The notes beneath the pieces were generated by a model. It had not been told where the DNA came from and made no database searches. It saw only the letters and a program-made list of their open reading frames with translations. Below are positions 23,722 to 38,100 of a stretch of 64,000 nucleotides of DNA, piece after piece. A program made the position numbers and the translations under genes. Source of the stretch: Phorcus lineatus (lineage: Eukaryota > Mollusca > Gastropoda > Trochida > Trochidae); contig OV121082.1 of assembly GCA_921293015.1 (NCBI GenBank), positions 24,777,997 to 24,841,996 on the forward strand, written 5' to 3'. Numbering within the stretch: position 1 is the stretch's first letter; every line of letters starts with the position of its first letter.

Positions 23722-26189
23722 GGCAGATGACACTACTCCCATCAACTTCACGATCAATGGAAAACCATACTCGGGTGAGTAAGATTAAAATGAATTTTTG
23801 ACATTGAAAATTAGTTTTGAAAAATACTTTCTTAAACTGAAAACATTTGATCCAGCACAACATTAGATTGAAAGGAAACTATATTGACAATAAGGTATTC
23901 GCATCTATGTTCAACATTAAAAACATTAATGTGTATATTTGATGCAGATATCAAGTAATAGATACATTTTTGCCTAAAAAAATACTTCCAATGATCTTAG
24001 CATATGTGGTGTAACTAGGAGTAAATCAATTATATTTATCAAAGAAAAATATCATCATAATAAACGGTTGAAGAAATTCAAAAGTTGAAACGTATGTTAT
24101 TCTAAAAAGTGTATTGTGCTACATCTTGTTTTTGGATCACACTATCTGCCCTGTAAATTTTTTGGTTAACGTCTTTTACGAACCAACACCAACAAAATAA
24201 GGCAACAATGTCCAGAACGGACAATTGGGCTACCAGGGCTCGAACAAAAACAATGTAAGAATGGTTTATTTTGTAAATTTCTTATATTTCTATTTCTTTT
24301 ACTCTTCAAATGCGGTGAGTATGGAGATCATATCAAACTCATGTCACACCCAAATCATACCATTAAACAGCTTCTCTTATGTGATAATTTTCAAGTGGCG
24401 GGTGAGTATGATGTGGAGATGACCCTGAACGACTACCTGAGGGAGGTGGCGTGTGTGACGGGCACCAAGGTCATGTGTCGGGAGGGAGGGTGCGGATGCT
24501 GCGCTGTCTCGGTCACCAGACTGGACCACAACACGGACAAGGAGACCACAACATCCATCAACTCCGTGAGTGGCCTCCTTATCTTCTCTCTTTGGAATCT
24601 AAATATTCTGAATTGGCCACAGTCGGTCTGATTAAAATCGTCCATGTTCCGAGGAATTAAAGCTCCAAAATATTGACTTTGTTGAGATTCGAACTCGTTA
24701 CGTCTATGACTTTACACGGTTTGACCATCCACACGTAGCATACTCTCAGTTAATCAATCCCAATGCCTCCGGCAAAGGCATTCGGTATCAGTATCTAGAA
24801 ATAATAACTCCCGTTTCAGGACCCATGTGTATATGAAGAGATATGAAAATAAAAGTAACATACTGCGCAGTATGTAATACATGAGTACTTCTGTATACAA
24901 ACATGTACCTATCACATACATTCAAATTCGTCTTTCTCTTTCTCTGGCAGCAATATTTTACTTTTACTCTTTGCTCGTGAGTTGGAAAACACATTCAACA
25001 AAGAGGGAAACTCATTTTATTAACACAGCTAAATCATCAGGTAAATGACATATCAGCAGATAATTTGCGATATTGATTTGAGTGTTACAGAATACCAACA
25101 CATATGTAATAATCGTCTCGTATTCTAGTGCTTGTGCCCACTATACAGTGTTGACGGGTGGCACATCACTACAGTGGAAGGTCTCGGCAACTCCAAGGAC
25201 GGGTTTCATCCCATTCAGGAGAGAATCGCCAAATACAACGGGACACAATGTGGCTATTGTACCCCGGGAATGGTCATGAATATGTATGGGTAGGTATCAC
25301 ACATTTGTTTTACAGTGAATGCCTGAAACTTTATGTTTTAACAACAACACTACATATGTATATACTTAGAAATCGCCGCAATAAAGGAATGACAAAACTC
25401 ATGCAAATTCATCTAGATCAACCCGTCATTATTACCTGGCGCCCGATACGGTAATATGTTAATATTGACAGCATTTTATTGCATTGAAGTGTGGTTTTAG
25501 TATGCATAACTTTAATATTGAAAATACCGATAACCTAACTTTCGTTATTCCTTTCTTTACGAAATCACAGACGATATGATAACAAACATTATTATTACTA
25601 GTAGAAAATGTGCACATGTGCATTTTTTTATTTGCACATGTGCGCACCAGAAGTAAAAGATAATACCATTAATGAAATCGTTGAAAGAGTTAAATCCAAA
25701 AGCGTTTAAATACAAATTTTGGTTCCATGAATTCTAAAGAACAATGCCCTGACATCATCAACTACAAGACATCCATATGCTTTCACTTGTTCCGGAAAAT
25801 GGGAAGCCAAGCTCATTTCTTTTCAAATTTATGAAGCAACGATTTTGAAAATAAATGGAATGTCGCTTTCATTCCAAATGTTCAAATTATCTACAATTAA
25901 AAATTTCTGTGAGCGCGTTTGCTGATAAACGAGTTTAAATTTTACACAAACATTGCTCCCTTTTTTTAACAAGGGTGATGCTTAAAAACTAATACTAATA
26001 TCAAAAGATTTTGTGAAACATTATTATCTCAGGATCCTACAGAAGAACCCGCAGCCGACAGAACGTGAGATTGAGGACCAGTTTGGAGGGAACATCTGTC
26101 GATGTACAGGATACAGACCTATACTGGACGCCATGAAGTCATTTGCCAAGGACTCGAAAGATCCGGCAGCATCCTGCATAGACATTGAG
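23722..26189 (+). CDS. Gene 1 exons 2-5: the two [2Fe-2S] domains
   Basis: Exons 23722-23774, 24396-24565, 25129-25289 and 26033-26189. Exon 2 gives [11 protein letters not shown], the usual first strand of the ferredoxin-like fold. Exon 3 carries CREGGCGCC, supplying three ligands (C-x4-C-x2-C), and the fourth is the first Cys of exon 4, 22 residues on, as in bovine xanthine dehydrogenase. The second cluster uses CGYC at the end of exon 4 and ICRC in exon 5, with 35 residues between the first Cys of each pair, also matching the family. [18 protein letters not shown] is the form I associate with invertebrate aldehyde oxidases. Exons 3-5 and their introns are nearly identical to those of gene 2 (56462-58255). 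Confidence 0.93.
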
Positions 26190-29100
26190 GTAAACATCAC
26201 GAAGTAACATTAAGCAGTTCTTCTATGAGAAGAATTATGTAGTTATGTTGAGATTTTGCCTTATCGTTTATTGTTATAATCTCGTATTTTAGCAAAAATT
26301 TGGTTATGTAGATATTATGATATACAATGCCAACCCTTGTTGAAATTGAGTTTGTATCAGTATTAATTTGGAAGAGCCTATTGGGGGATCAAACTATTCT
26401 ATTCTAAGATTATTCATTGTCTTGAGCATATTATTAATTAATCATAAATATTAATACAATATTCAAGTTATACATATTAATCTGTTTTACCTGTCAATGC
26501 GAATGTGTTTAAAATGGCTATTATGTTACAAATATAGATAAAGAGTAACCCGAGGTTATTCACGAGAAGGTAATATCACAGTCAAAAATGAAAATCTCTT
26601 CATAAAGGTAAAAACAATCCCAAATAATTGTGTCACGCTTGTCGCACAAATATTGTCGTTTGATTAATAAGGGCAATAATTTAATAGCCTGGGGAAAAGA
26701 GCACACGTCGTTTCCTTATGTTTTGAAATGTTTGTTTTAAAAGGATCTCAAGATATGTCAGCGCACCGGCAAAGCATGTGAGGGCCATGATGATCACGCC
26801 AATGGTAGCTCGGCTAATGGATCGTCGGCTAACGGTTCAGCTAACGGATCTTCGGCTAACGGATCTGCAGACAGCGAAGGATTCCAAATAAAAGCCGGAG
26901 ACAAAACTTGGTATCGTCCCCAGAGTTTACCTCAACTTGTTAAGGTTCTTAGGTCAAACAAGGGGAGACAAGTCCGCCTTGTGTTCGGTAACACAGCCAC
27001 TGGTGAGTAGGTTTCAAGGTTTCATTTTGGCAAAACGCTAAACAAAAGAGTCCAATGGCGCTCGTAGGGTTCAGTCTCTTGCAAAGCTGCAGTTCGAGGG
27101 GAGTCTTTCTTTGAAGCAAACTTTTTAACTTTAATGATAAGGGATAAAATGCTTATCATCATTTGCCAATACAAGATATGAATATGAAATTAAATATGAA
27201 TACTTAAGGTGTAAAGTAATAATTTTGTCTTGCTATTCTGTTCAAATACTTATGGCAGTCTTATTTAAACTATTTATGCATGGCCTAGTCGTATATCCCA
27301 CTAAAACTGTTGACTTGTGAAGTTTCCGTGACACTCGCTACAGCCAGGGAGCGCTTTTGGAGTAAACAGTCCAAATTCACAAAGTCTTGTTCCAAATAGA
27401 TATATGAATTTTTAGCAATGCAAAAGTAATGATACGTGGGCTTAGTTTAAATGGTTTTACTATAGCACATAATTTTGTCGCGTACCTTATAAGTGTGTCT
27501 CACAGGTGTTTTCAAGAATGATGGTCCCTTCGACGTCTTCGTTGATCTCCACGACATCAAGGCACTTAGCCAGATCGAGGTTAGTGCGCATTCCTGACTG
27601 TGTTTAGTTTGGAGCCTTTAATACAGTCTAGGTCCTCATTCAGAAGGTCTAGGTTTGACTGCATACAAAAGTATAGTTGACAAAGGAGCAGTACATTATT
27701 AAATCCTTTTATATTCTAAATTTTAGTCTAGATCGATGTTTGTAAGCTTTTTATTTCTTTAGAATAAAAAAAAGGAATGTACGAAAAAATATGCGAACAA
27801 AAACAATGAAATCTATGAACCTACATGTACATAAACCCCTCCAAAATTCCTAAAAAGGAACAAACCATGGCAAAACATGTACTACCAATCATTGAAAAAA
27901 ACGGCAACCTTTTCTTAGTTATTATCAAGTAGAATAAAGACATTTGAGAAAATAACTAAGATATTGGATGTGTAGTTTCTTATTTTATCCACATTATTAA
28001 TTAATAGGTTTTTTTTAAAATGGAAATATTTGCCCCGTTTAAGTAAAAATGTCAAACCTTCGGTTTCGTGCTTTAATCGCACATCGAAACTAGGTTTGAT
28101 TGCAAAACATAAAGATATATTTTGGCATCTATTTCCTTAAGAGCTAAAACGGGAAAGACACAATAAAATGCAAATAGATTTGCATGAAACGAATGAAATG
28201 TCTAGATCTAGGGGTTCAAACGGAAATAGAAAGGACTAGGTCTTAGGAAAGTGTTCATGATTCTTGCATAACGTTTGTTTCAGTCCACCCGCAACAGTTT
28301 TAGGTTCGGATCCGGTCTGTCCATATCAAACCTGATGGACGCTCTGACAGCAAGAGCAGATGAAAAGGGTTACAACTACTTCAGCAGGATCGTCAGTCAT
28401 CTGGAGAAAATTGGCAACGTCCTTATCAGAAACGTAAGAATTGATAAGTATTTGAAAATACGCGGCTTTATCGTAGGATGGCTTTTCCATGTTCAATCGT
28501 AAAATCATACCACTGAGATCTGAACTTTTTATTAGCGGTTTTCATTGTTTTGTAGAAAGGGAAAAGATTAGCCTTGACGTAAAAGATGGGAAAGTGTAAC
28601 GTTTTAATGCTGTATTTGTACTCTAGGCCGAGAACATCTAGAACCTTATCAGTTATCGTGAGCTTGACATCTTTTTAGTTTATTGTTTTCTTCCGTTCTG
28701 TAGGCTGGATCCTGGGCAGGCAACCTGATGATGAAACATGCGCACCCTGACTTCCCATCAGATGTCTTCACACCAATGGAGGCCGCTGGAGCTCAGATCT
28801 ATGTCCTGGGTAGACTTCATAAACATTCCATGTTGATATAGAGAATATGTCCGCCTTTTTCTGAGTATTACTCCACAAGGAAGTACTTTAGTGGCCTCAT
28901 TAGACGATCTGATCATTTTTATACGCAATAATTGACTGTGTTCAATCTGTTTAATGATTGAACCACCGTTGGGGAAATCTCATGGCCTCGGTTGCAATGT
29001 GACGTAACAAAAGAAATCGTTACGATGGACGTTTTATTCATAACGTCAAACATGTTGTTTTTTTCCATTTCAATTAGTGCAAATAGAATGTTTTCACTTT

Positions 29101-32100
29101 TGATAATTAATAGCGAGTTATTTCAATGTCTAAATGGGGGTATTTCAACAGAACTCATCTAAGATATGGGAACAAGCTTTTCTTCCTTTCTCAGCAAACA
29201 GTATTGGGGTATAGTTTGTTGATCGAATCATTTTCATTAAATTTGAAGGCCATTAAATAGATACCTGTGTGGCCATCAGTATTGATTTTATAAAAAAAAA
29301 TTTATGTAATACATGTCATCAGTTTTATAAAGCGATTACCAAATATTCTCAACACTCTCTGCCTTAAATATCGCCGTATTTTTAGTAGCCAGCCCCTCAA
29401 TAAAAAAATTACAAAGTTCCAAATCTAAGTTTTCAAAAGATAAAGTAACTTTTTATTTCCAGATGGGAAGGACGGCAGCATCAAGTCCTACCCACTTCTC
29501 AGCCTGGTAGAGTGTCTAGACATGACTGGTAAAGTAATCGTGTCTATCGAACTCTTCAAACACGAGATGAAGTACAGGTTCAGATCCTACAAGATCATGC
29601 CACGATCACAGGTAATCTATCGTTAGACCTTCCAATATCATGCCACGATAAGAGGTAATTAAGGTTCAGATCTTCGAAAATTATGCTCAGATCACAGGTA
29701 TTTAATGTTCAGAATTTCCAAGATCATGTCCCGATCTCAGATAATTTAGGATCAGATCATAAAGATCATTTTAAGATAAAAAATTATTAAGGTTCAGATC
29801 TTCCGAAATCATGTCCCGATCTCAGATAATTTAGGATCAGATCAGTAAGATCATGTCAAGATCAAACATGATTTAGGTTGAGACCTTCCAAGATTATGCC
29901 AGATCACAGGTGATTAATTTTGACAACCTTTAGGAAGGGCAATTGGGAGTTTCATTCATAATAACCTATTTGATGTTTTCATTTTAAAGACGTTTTGGGT
30001 CAATGTTTTTGGTGTTTCTAGACTTAAACACTTTTCACAAGCCACATAATCTATCTATTGCAGCGGTCTATTCAAATTCTCAACATTTGTCATTGTTTTT
30101 TAATGATTGTGGGTGGAGCTAAAAATCAGAATCATCAATAATGAATAACTGAAAAAACACAACCTATAATTCATAGGAATGTTGAACAATAGTTTTTACC
30201 ATTAATAGGATCTATCTATCTGTCATATGTCAATATCATAATTTTTTTGGGGTTAAATTTGTTAACAGTATAACTTCCTAAAATAAAAGCAAAATGTTAA
30301 CTACTGTATAACAAAAAGTCACTTTTGAAGTGTTTATATCTTCTATCCCGTGTAGTATGCCATGTAAATTTACAATGCAGATTTATTGAGATATTGTAAA
30401 CTCTGAACTCTTGTACCTTTCAGAATGCACACGCCTATGTGAATGCAGCTTTCCGTGTGACAATTGACAACATGACGTTCCAGGTTCTTGGCAAACCTTC
30501 CCTCGTATACGGTGGCATCAACAAGTCAACCGTGAGCAATTGCTATTTGGAACAATAGGTTATATGAAGACTGATGAATGCAAGTCTATTGACATACAAC
30601 ATTTTTATTCTGAGAAGGTGACGTAGATACTTATGTCGTTTTCAAGTAAGTGACAATAATATCTCTGTCGAAACGTCACAGAATAAAGAAGTTGTATATC
30701 CATAAACTTGCATACCTCATTCTTCATCACCTAAATGATGCCCATTGTTTACATATTTCTTGTATATTTGGGACGATTATCATACGATCGCCTCTCTTCA
30801 TCAATATCAGTCAGTTCTGTAAATAAATACCATTAGAAATAAAGTTTCGCTGACTTTGTTATTTATTTATATCAATGCATTTTAATTATAATTAAATTAG
30901 GGTATTTATATAGCGCACATATCCACACCGAATGCATGCTCAAGGCGCTCCCTGCATTATTACCCCGGTCTAACCCAAGCTGTCGGTTACAGCGCTTAAA
31001 GGTCACCTCAATTATCTTTCTACTTAAAATAGAAAGACAATTATGGTTTTTGACACAACGATTCACCACTAAGATAAGATCTTCTGGATATTTGCCTACT
31101 TCTTCTTAATTGTAATCAATCTCAATAGGATGTTATATTTTATAGAATCATGCCAAGAAGACGGAAGAGCTCTTGACTGGTAAAAGCCTGAAAGACGCAT
31201 CGGTTATTCAAGGTAACGAATTCTACCTCTTTCATAAATTGTTATAAGTCATCAACAAAACCAAGCAAATTCTATCTAAGTAATGGGGATTCATAAGCAG
31301 AAGAAGGAATTCATTGAACATTTCAAAGTCTGTTGTAAACTTTGGAAAAATTGACATTCTTAAATCTAAATTTCTAATTTAAGAAGGACGAACGGTATGT
31401 ACAGAACCATGTTACAAAGGCAGTAGAAATGAAGTTGTCGCCCTTATTAATACTGCCAAGTGACTGCCGCAATAGAAAGAATCTCCTGCCACCACAAAAA
31501 TGAACACCACATGCTATGTCAGTGTATTCGTTTCCGCCGAGCTCCTATCCTTGTATATACCTAGTCAAATGCCTTTTCTCGCTCTTTATATAATCAGTCC
31601 ATGAAATGACTTGAATCTAGCTGAAGCAATACCCTGATAACAGGACCGTTGACATCTTTGATGTTTGCTTAGAGCTCTTTGCATCACGACATTTCATTGG
31701 CTGATAAACATTACGCGCTTAACATAGCCATGAATAACCAAACGCCAAGAAGATATTTGACCTTGTGGATACCAGGGTAATGTAGGACATGTGAAGATGC
31801 AAATACGCTGATGAAGCAGGTGGAAAATGCAATTCATCCTCCCTAGTCTGTTGATAACCCTGTTATATTCAACATGACATTGTATTACAGGAGCTCTACA
31901 GAGCCTCCACTCCGAGTTGCATCCAGAAGGTGATCAGGTCCTCGCCAGTCCAGAGTTCAGACGAAACCTTGCCGTCAATCTCTTCTACAAGGTAGGTTGT
32001 ATTTGGTATCATTTGATAAACGACTTGCGTGGTTTATATTAGTTTATCCCGAATGAGAACGAGGGATTTGCCTACACAGTCTCATGATTGTAATATGTCC

Positions 32101-35100
32101 AATAGCAAGGGATATTCTTCAGATGGGCAACATATGTAAATATCATTCTCGATATGTTTACCTTCTTACATGTATAACAAACGAGGAATTTTTCAAAGTT
32201 GCTAAAATCACTTTGGTAGATAATGCTTTATTATCTATTCATATGTCTTAACGGGAATGTTAATCGGAAAAAAACTATCATATCCGGATCATAAGTGTTT
32301 AACTGATTAATGATATTCTGAACGCTAAAATTTACCTTATCGTCAAGCTGAAAGTAATTAGATAGAGAATTAATTGTAAACCTTGCTACAGTTTATCCTG
32401 AATATCACCGAACCAGAAAGCCAAAGTCTCCTTTCTGGGGGTCAGCCTCTTGATCGTCCAGTTTCCTCCAGTCAAAGAGAAGTTCCAGAACAGAGAGAAG
32501 AATGGCCGCTCAAACAACCCATGCCAAAGTTGACCGCGCCACTCCAGGTACAAGACAAATTTGCAATGTACAATTTTGAATTTTTCAGTAATCCAGTCAT
32601 GCCAAAGATGAGTTTGCAACTCTAGGTACAGTGAAACGAAAAAGTTATTACCCCATTCAATTAAATAATTTTCAGTTCTAAAACAATGCCAGAGTTAACA
32701 ATACTACTCTAGGTACAACGGAATGGAGAATAAATAACCCATGCAGACTAAATGTTTCCAGTTCTTTTGAAATCATGCCAAAATAAATACGCCTGTACAG
32801 ATACTGTGGTTTGGTACCATACAATTTAAGTATGTAACCAAAATCTAACACTCAATGCAAAGTGTCTGCCCAACTGTAAGTGTCTGTCCCACTGTAAGTG
32901 TCTGCCCCATTGTTAGTGTCCTTCCATGATTGGAGTTTTGGGAACTTTATTTTTCTTGGAAGATTCTTTTATATTCATTTGTCATATCATGTGACTGTTC
33001 ACAACAGGTCGTGTTAGAGCATTTAAATATAACAATAGCATTGTGTGGACTATTGGGGAATCTTATCTAAGGGACAGTGCTCCTTTCAGTGCAGTGAATC
33101 TTCAATGGCATTGACTTTTTATCAAATGTTTTGAGCTCTAATGACATTTTTGTTTTGTCTATTTTTCGAATACGAATACTGAAATGTTGCAACATGAAAA
33201 ATTAACATATTTAAAACGATTTAATGTAAGAAATTCTAGATTTCGACATGACAGGAAAGTCAGCATATCAGCACTATCTATCTTACGTTATTTTTTGTCA
33301 TTTCTATATTGCCAGGCCTCAGGAGAGGCAGAGTTTATAAACGATATCCCAGTTTCTACCAAAACACTCTGTGGGGCCTTCGTAACGACGACCATTGGTG
33401 CTGGCACCATTGACCAGATTGACCCGTCTGCAGCATTGGTACGTTAATCAAATGTATCAGAAGGGTGAACTTGAAATACTGCACCCCATCAATTGAATGA
33501 ACTTACCTCAAGTGCAAGTGTAAGAGCATATTATTGTCACTGAGTAGAGTTAAAAGTGCATGTTGTTACTAATACAAAGTATTTTGACGTCATGAACAAT
33601 GGTCTGAATGAAAAAAATATTTTATTATATCATATTGTTGCTATCGGCGTTCAGTTTGAAATGTTTGTTTCGGGTCAGTAGAAAGATGCTGTGTTAAAAA
33701 TTGAAATATCTGTTAATACCATCTCGTTAATCAGGAAAAGACAGATATCTATTATTCATTTATGAAGTTCCTTTGTTTACCAGTAAATTATGATGAGTAT
33801 CAGTATCAATGATATACATGAAATGTCATGTGTTTCGGTATGCATATTGATCTGACGATCACATATGAATAAAGAAATGACTTCTACGTATATACCACTA
33901 CCCTTTGTTTTTATAATTTACGTACTGGTTTATATGTGCAGCTTCAACCAGGAGTGGTTGATTTCATCTCAAGTAAGGACATTCCAGAAAGTGGCGAGAA
34001 CAACTTTATGGCCACGTACTTAGGCATGCAATTCAAAACTGAAGAGGTAGCTATTTGGATCATATATACTCAGAAATGGTTGTTATTTTTAATTCCATTC
34101 CAAGCCTAAGGCATCCTTGAAATCACCAAGTCAGCTATTGCTTTAGCTCCTACCTTGATTACTTTTTTTTAAATCTAAGAAATGAAGGACATCACTGGTC
34201 CAACCCTATCTATTTATTCGTTTCAAGTAAACGTCATTCAGAACAATGAAGGGTCAAACCCTCACCTAGTTCTTCACTTCAAATTAAGCTATGCGTTAGT
34301 AGCTCAAACCCATGTGCTTAAATTTAAACCAAATCCACCCAGGATATCGCAGGTCCAACCATAGCCATTGCTTCATTTGGAATTAAAGAATCCAATCTCA
34401 AGAAGGGCTTTATTTTAAAACACTATCCTCCAAGGAGATCTTTAGGTCCACCCCTTAGCTTTAATATGTTTCATTTTAAGTTACTTTAAAATTTGACACT
34501 AGATTTAAGAGTTGTACTAATTGTTTTAACTAATTAATTTCATGAAAATAACCTTAAGGGTTTTGATAGCAATGATTTTTTTAATTTCTAAAATCGCAAA
34601 GTCTTGAAAAGAAAGTAAATTTATCATGATCATGCAGCCGGTACATTTCTCCACGTTAAATATAATGTGAATGTTTCCAGGTGTTTTGCAGTGGGACCGT
34701 TGAATACGATGGGCAGCCTTTAGGAATGGTTCTAGCAGGTAGTGCATTTACTTTTGCATTACATCTTTTTTATCTAATCCTAGCTGTTGTTTGATCCTAG
34801 CTTTCTATAAACTTGAACTGAGACGATTGTTTTCAGTGGCATCATATCATGATAATGATAATTGTTAAATATTGTCAAATTGTCAACTGATATTTGGATC
34901 CATTTATAACTTGTATATTCATTAATGAAGTATGTAGTTTTTCTCAATTATTTTCAATAGATTCCCAGGCTGTTGCTGATGCTGCAGCCGCAAAGGTGAA
35001 GGTTACGTACAAAGACCAAAAGAAACCGGTTGTGACAATTGACCAGGCCATTGTAGAGGAAAGTTTTCTTGCGAACCCATTGATGGAACACAAAGTTGGA

Positions 35101-38100
35101 GATGTTGAAGGTGAAATTATCAGAATCACGAAGAGAACCTCTGCTTACTACATATAATGAAAATAAATACTTGTACAATTTGAGTGAATTTAACCTTGAT
35201 TTTCAAAATACAAAAGTACTTTTCATGTTGTGTGCTACGGTATATAGATGAAAACTTATTTTACCATACAGTACGTATAGATGTTTGAGTACGTGTGATA
35301 TATTTACAATTTGACAAGTTAGTAAAACCAGTACGCAATTTGCGTACTCTGTCGTGGTTTATAAAACTGCTTTCAAAACGTCATCTGTTGCAATGTACAC
35401 TTTTAAGACGAAAATTATATCAGAAATTATTATTGAAAGTCAGGAAATTTTAGGTTTTTCCATTTTTATATGTGGAAAATCGATGTAGAAATTTATGGGC
35501 AAACAATGTATATATAGTCGTACTTTCACACATATCATGATGTAAAAACGTTACAGTTTTACAGTACGATACTAAATGTTATAAATATCTGTATTTCGTA
35601 ATACTTTATCTGTATTTTTGAATTTGCAGATGCCTTTAACAAATCAGCCCATACAATCAAAGGATCGACAAGACAAGGAAACCAATACCACTTCTACATG
35701 GAAAGCAATGTGAATATTATTATTTCTTATTCTTTTCAATTACATAACTTATTATTCTCTGTCTTGTTGTAAAGTAATATGCACATCAAGAAACAAGTTA
35801 ACCTAGGATCGCATTACACCGTAGCCTTGTTGTGGCATTAGCGTCGCTTAACGAAAGCGTAGTATTTGTCAATTTTTTTATTGGTATGCATGCACAATCT
35901 GGACTATTACAACGGACTTCTTTTCCCACAAAACTTGTTTCGCTTTAAGTCTCTCGTCAACCTTATGATCTTGCCACCAGGTGGCGCTGTCAGTACCATC
36001 TGAAGACAGGATGGATGTATCAAGTTCCTGTCAGGGAGCTGATGCCATCCAAGCAGCTGTTAGTCAGGTTCTTGGAAAGCCAAATAACTAGTAAGTAGTG
36101 AATATTTAGAGCAATTAATGTTTTATCTCATCAAGGTGGGTAGCAAGTTCATTACATCCCAAGTGGCAAGAGGATATCTTCTTTCATTGACATATACCAT
36201 GTTCGAATTCATCTCAACGAGCTGGGTAAAAATAACGTTATTGCACGAGTGAAATATCAGCTGTTGTACCGGGTAGTTCATTAAAACATCAAAAACGTTT
36301 AACTTCCGTGCGACTTACAGGATACATCCGACCATTGTCCATCTTCCAATATGAATAACGTTATATTGCACCACTCACTTTTCATAAAAGAAAATTATGA
36401 AATGGTCACTGAATATGTACACCATTTATCACGTGCACTCGCTACATTTTACCGTCAAAAAGTGCAATATTATCGCTGACGTGACGATATATATTGTATA
36501 CAGCTGGAAGAAACTTTAAGTATTTCCACACCAACTTTGCCTTTAATTCTTCCTATGTTCTTTGATATGAATTACATATTTTTACCGATCTAATATCAAT
36601 AATTTGTAATTCGACAGTCATTGAAAAGCAAATGTTGCAATATTTCTTCCATGTGTATAGATGGCGGCATTTATAAGATACTTTTGATAACTACTGATAC
36701 ACCTAAAGATTTATTACGCAGTAGGCTATGATGTTTGAAGAGGAGAACATCGTGAATTTCCGATGAAAAAATGAAAACAAAATCAAAAGGCACTCCTGCA
36801 ATTTGCTAATTAATGCTTTAGCTTTTCAATCAGTTTATTTTAAAAAATAAAAAGATTTGAAACCAAAAAGTTCTTAAATAAAGAAATATGAGTAATAAAC
36901 TTTATAAAGTTATAAGTTGTTATGACATGTTTCGTTTATTTCAGCATAAACGTAAACGTCCCCCGAGTAGGGGGTGCATTTGGAGGGAAAGCGTTCTGTT
37001 CACTTCCGGTGGCTTCAGCTACTTCAGTCGCTGCCTACAAGCTGAACAGGTAGGAAGGGAACACAGCTGAATCATGTGTTGTTTTCGGCAAATGAAAGGG
37101 AAACGATGATGCGGGCCATATGTCCATTAATAAACGAGATTGTATTATTGCATTATCCGAGCGGGAGCTACGGTTATTGACTTAGTTGAACTATTTTCTT
37201 TAAAAAACTATCCGTCTTCCGGGTTAATAATATGTTGCTATCGGTTACATTCCATTGAAATCACAGAGGGAATAAAAAAAGGAGCGCGCTTTTCTTGCAT
37301 TGATGACATACCGAATATTTGTTTTATGACGGTTAAGATGACGAACAGAGGTCCTCGCCTTCAAACAATATGCATTATATTCGAAAATAGTTTTTAGAGA
37401 TGTTATTAATTGTATTCCATAATATTGGTATAACAGGACGTGATATACATATAAATACACAAGTTGAGCCGTGGCCCCTTATACGGCTACGCTATATGAC
37501 TGCTAGGAATTTATTCGCAAACCAAAACAAACTATTACGTTAAAAGATTGTTGGACAGTTCGACGCTAAGATTGTAAGGGACAAAATTAATTCATTTTAT
37601 TCAGGATTTACTCCATGATGAGACATCTTTCAACATTGTGTGAAAATTATCATATTTCTTTACACAGACCAGTCAAATGCAGTGTTGACTTGTCAAACAA
37701 CATGAAGATGTTTGGAAAGCGGTTCGCGTTTTTAGCCAACTATGAGGTAGGTTCAACCAACATGACAATATTCATTACCATCAGAGTCGAAACTGAGTTG
37801 AAACATGCCAAGGACATCATCTAAGGTTTAACCAATGTTATATTTCCCTTTTTTATATTCACTCTTATTTGTTTTTGGGTTGGTTTTTTTTTTCAACTTT
37901 GCAAATTTAAAAAAAATGAATTTAATGCAACAGCATCTCTAATAAAACCTAGAGCCAATTTTGAACGAGCATAATTTGGGATGAGTTTCTTTTATATTGA
38001 GGATGAATTTAGTCTCAAATTTTATATTTGACAGATCGGTTTCGACGATAGCGGAAAGATGAATGCCATCAGTGTAGACGTATATACAGACGCTGGATAT

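Noticed and set aside
24341-25454. Overlapping open frames around exons 3 and 4 of gene 1 (and the same set at 56461-57520)
   Set aside because: They read through splice donors or use shadow frames of the real exons; only the frame containing CREGGCGCC and CGYCTPGM matches the family.
37140-37460. Overlapping 85- and 71-codon frames in intron 21
   Set aside because: Both lie wholly inside an intron between well-supported exons and show no known motif.
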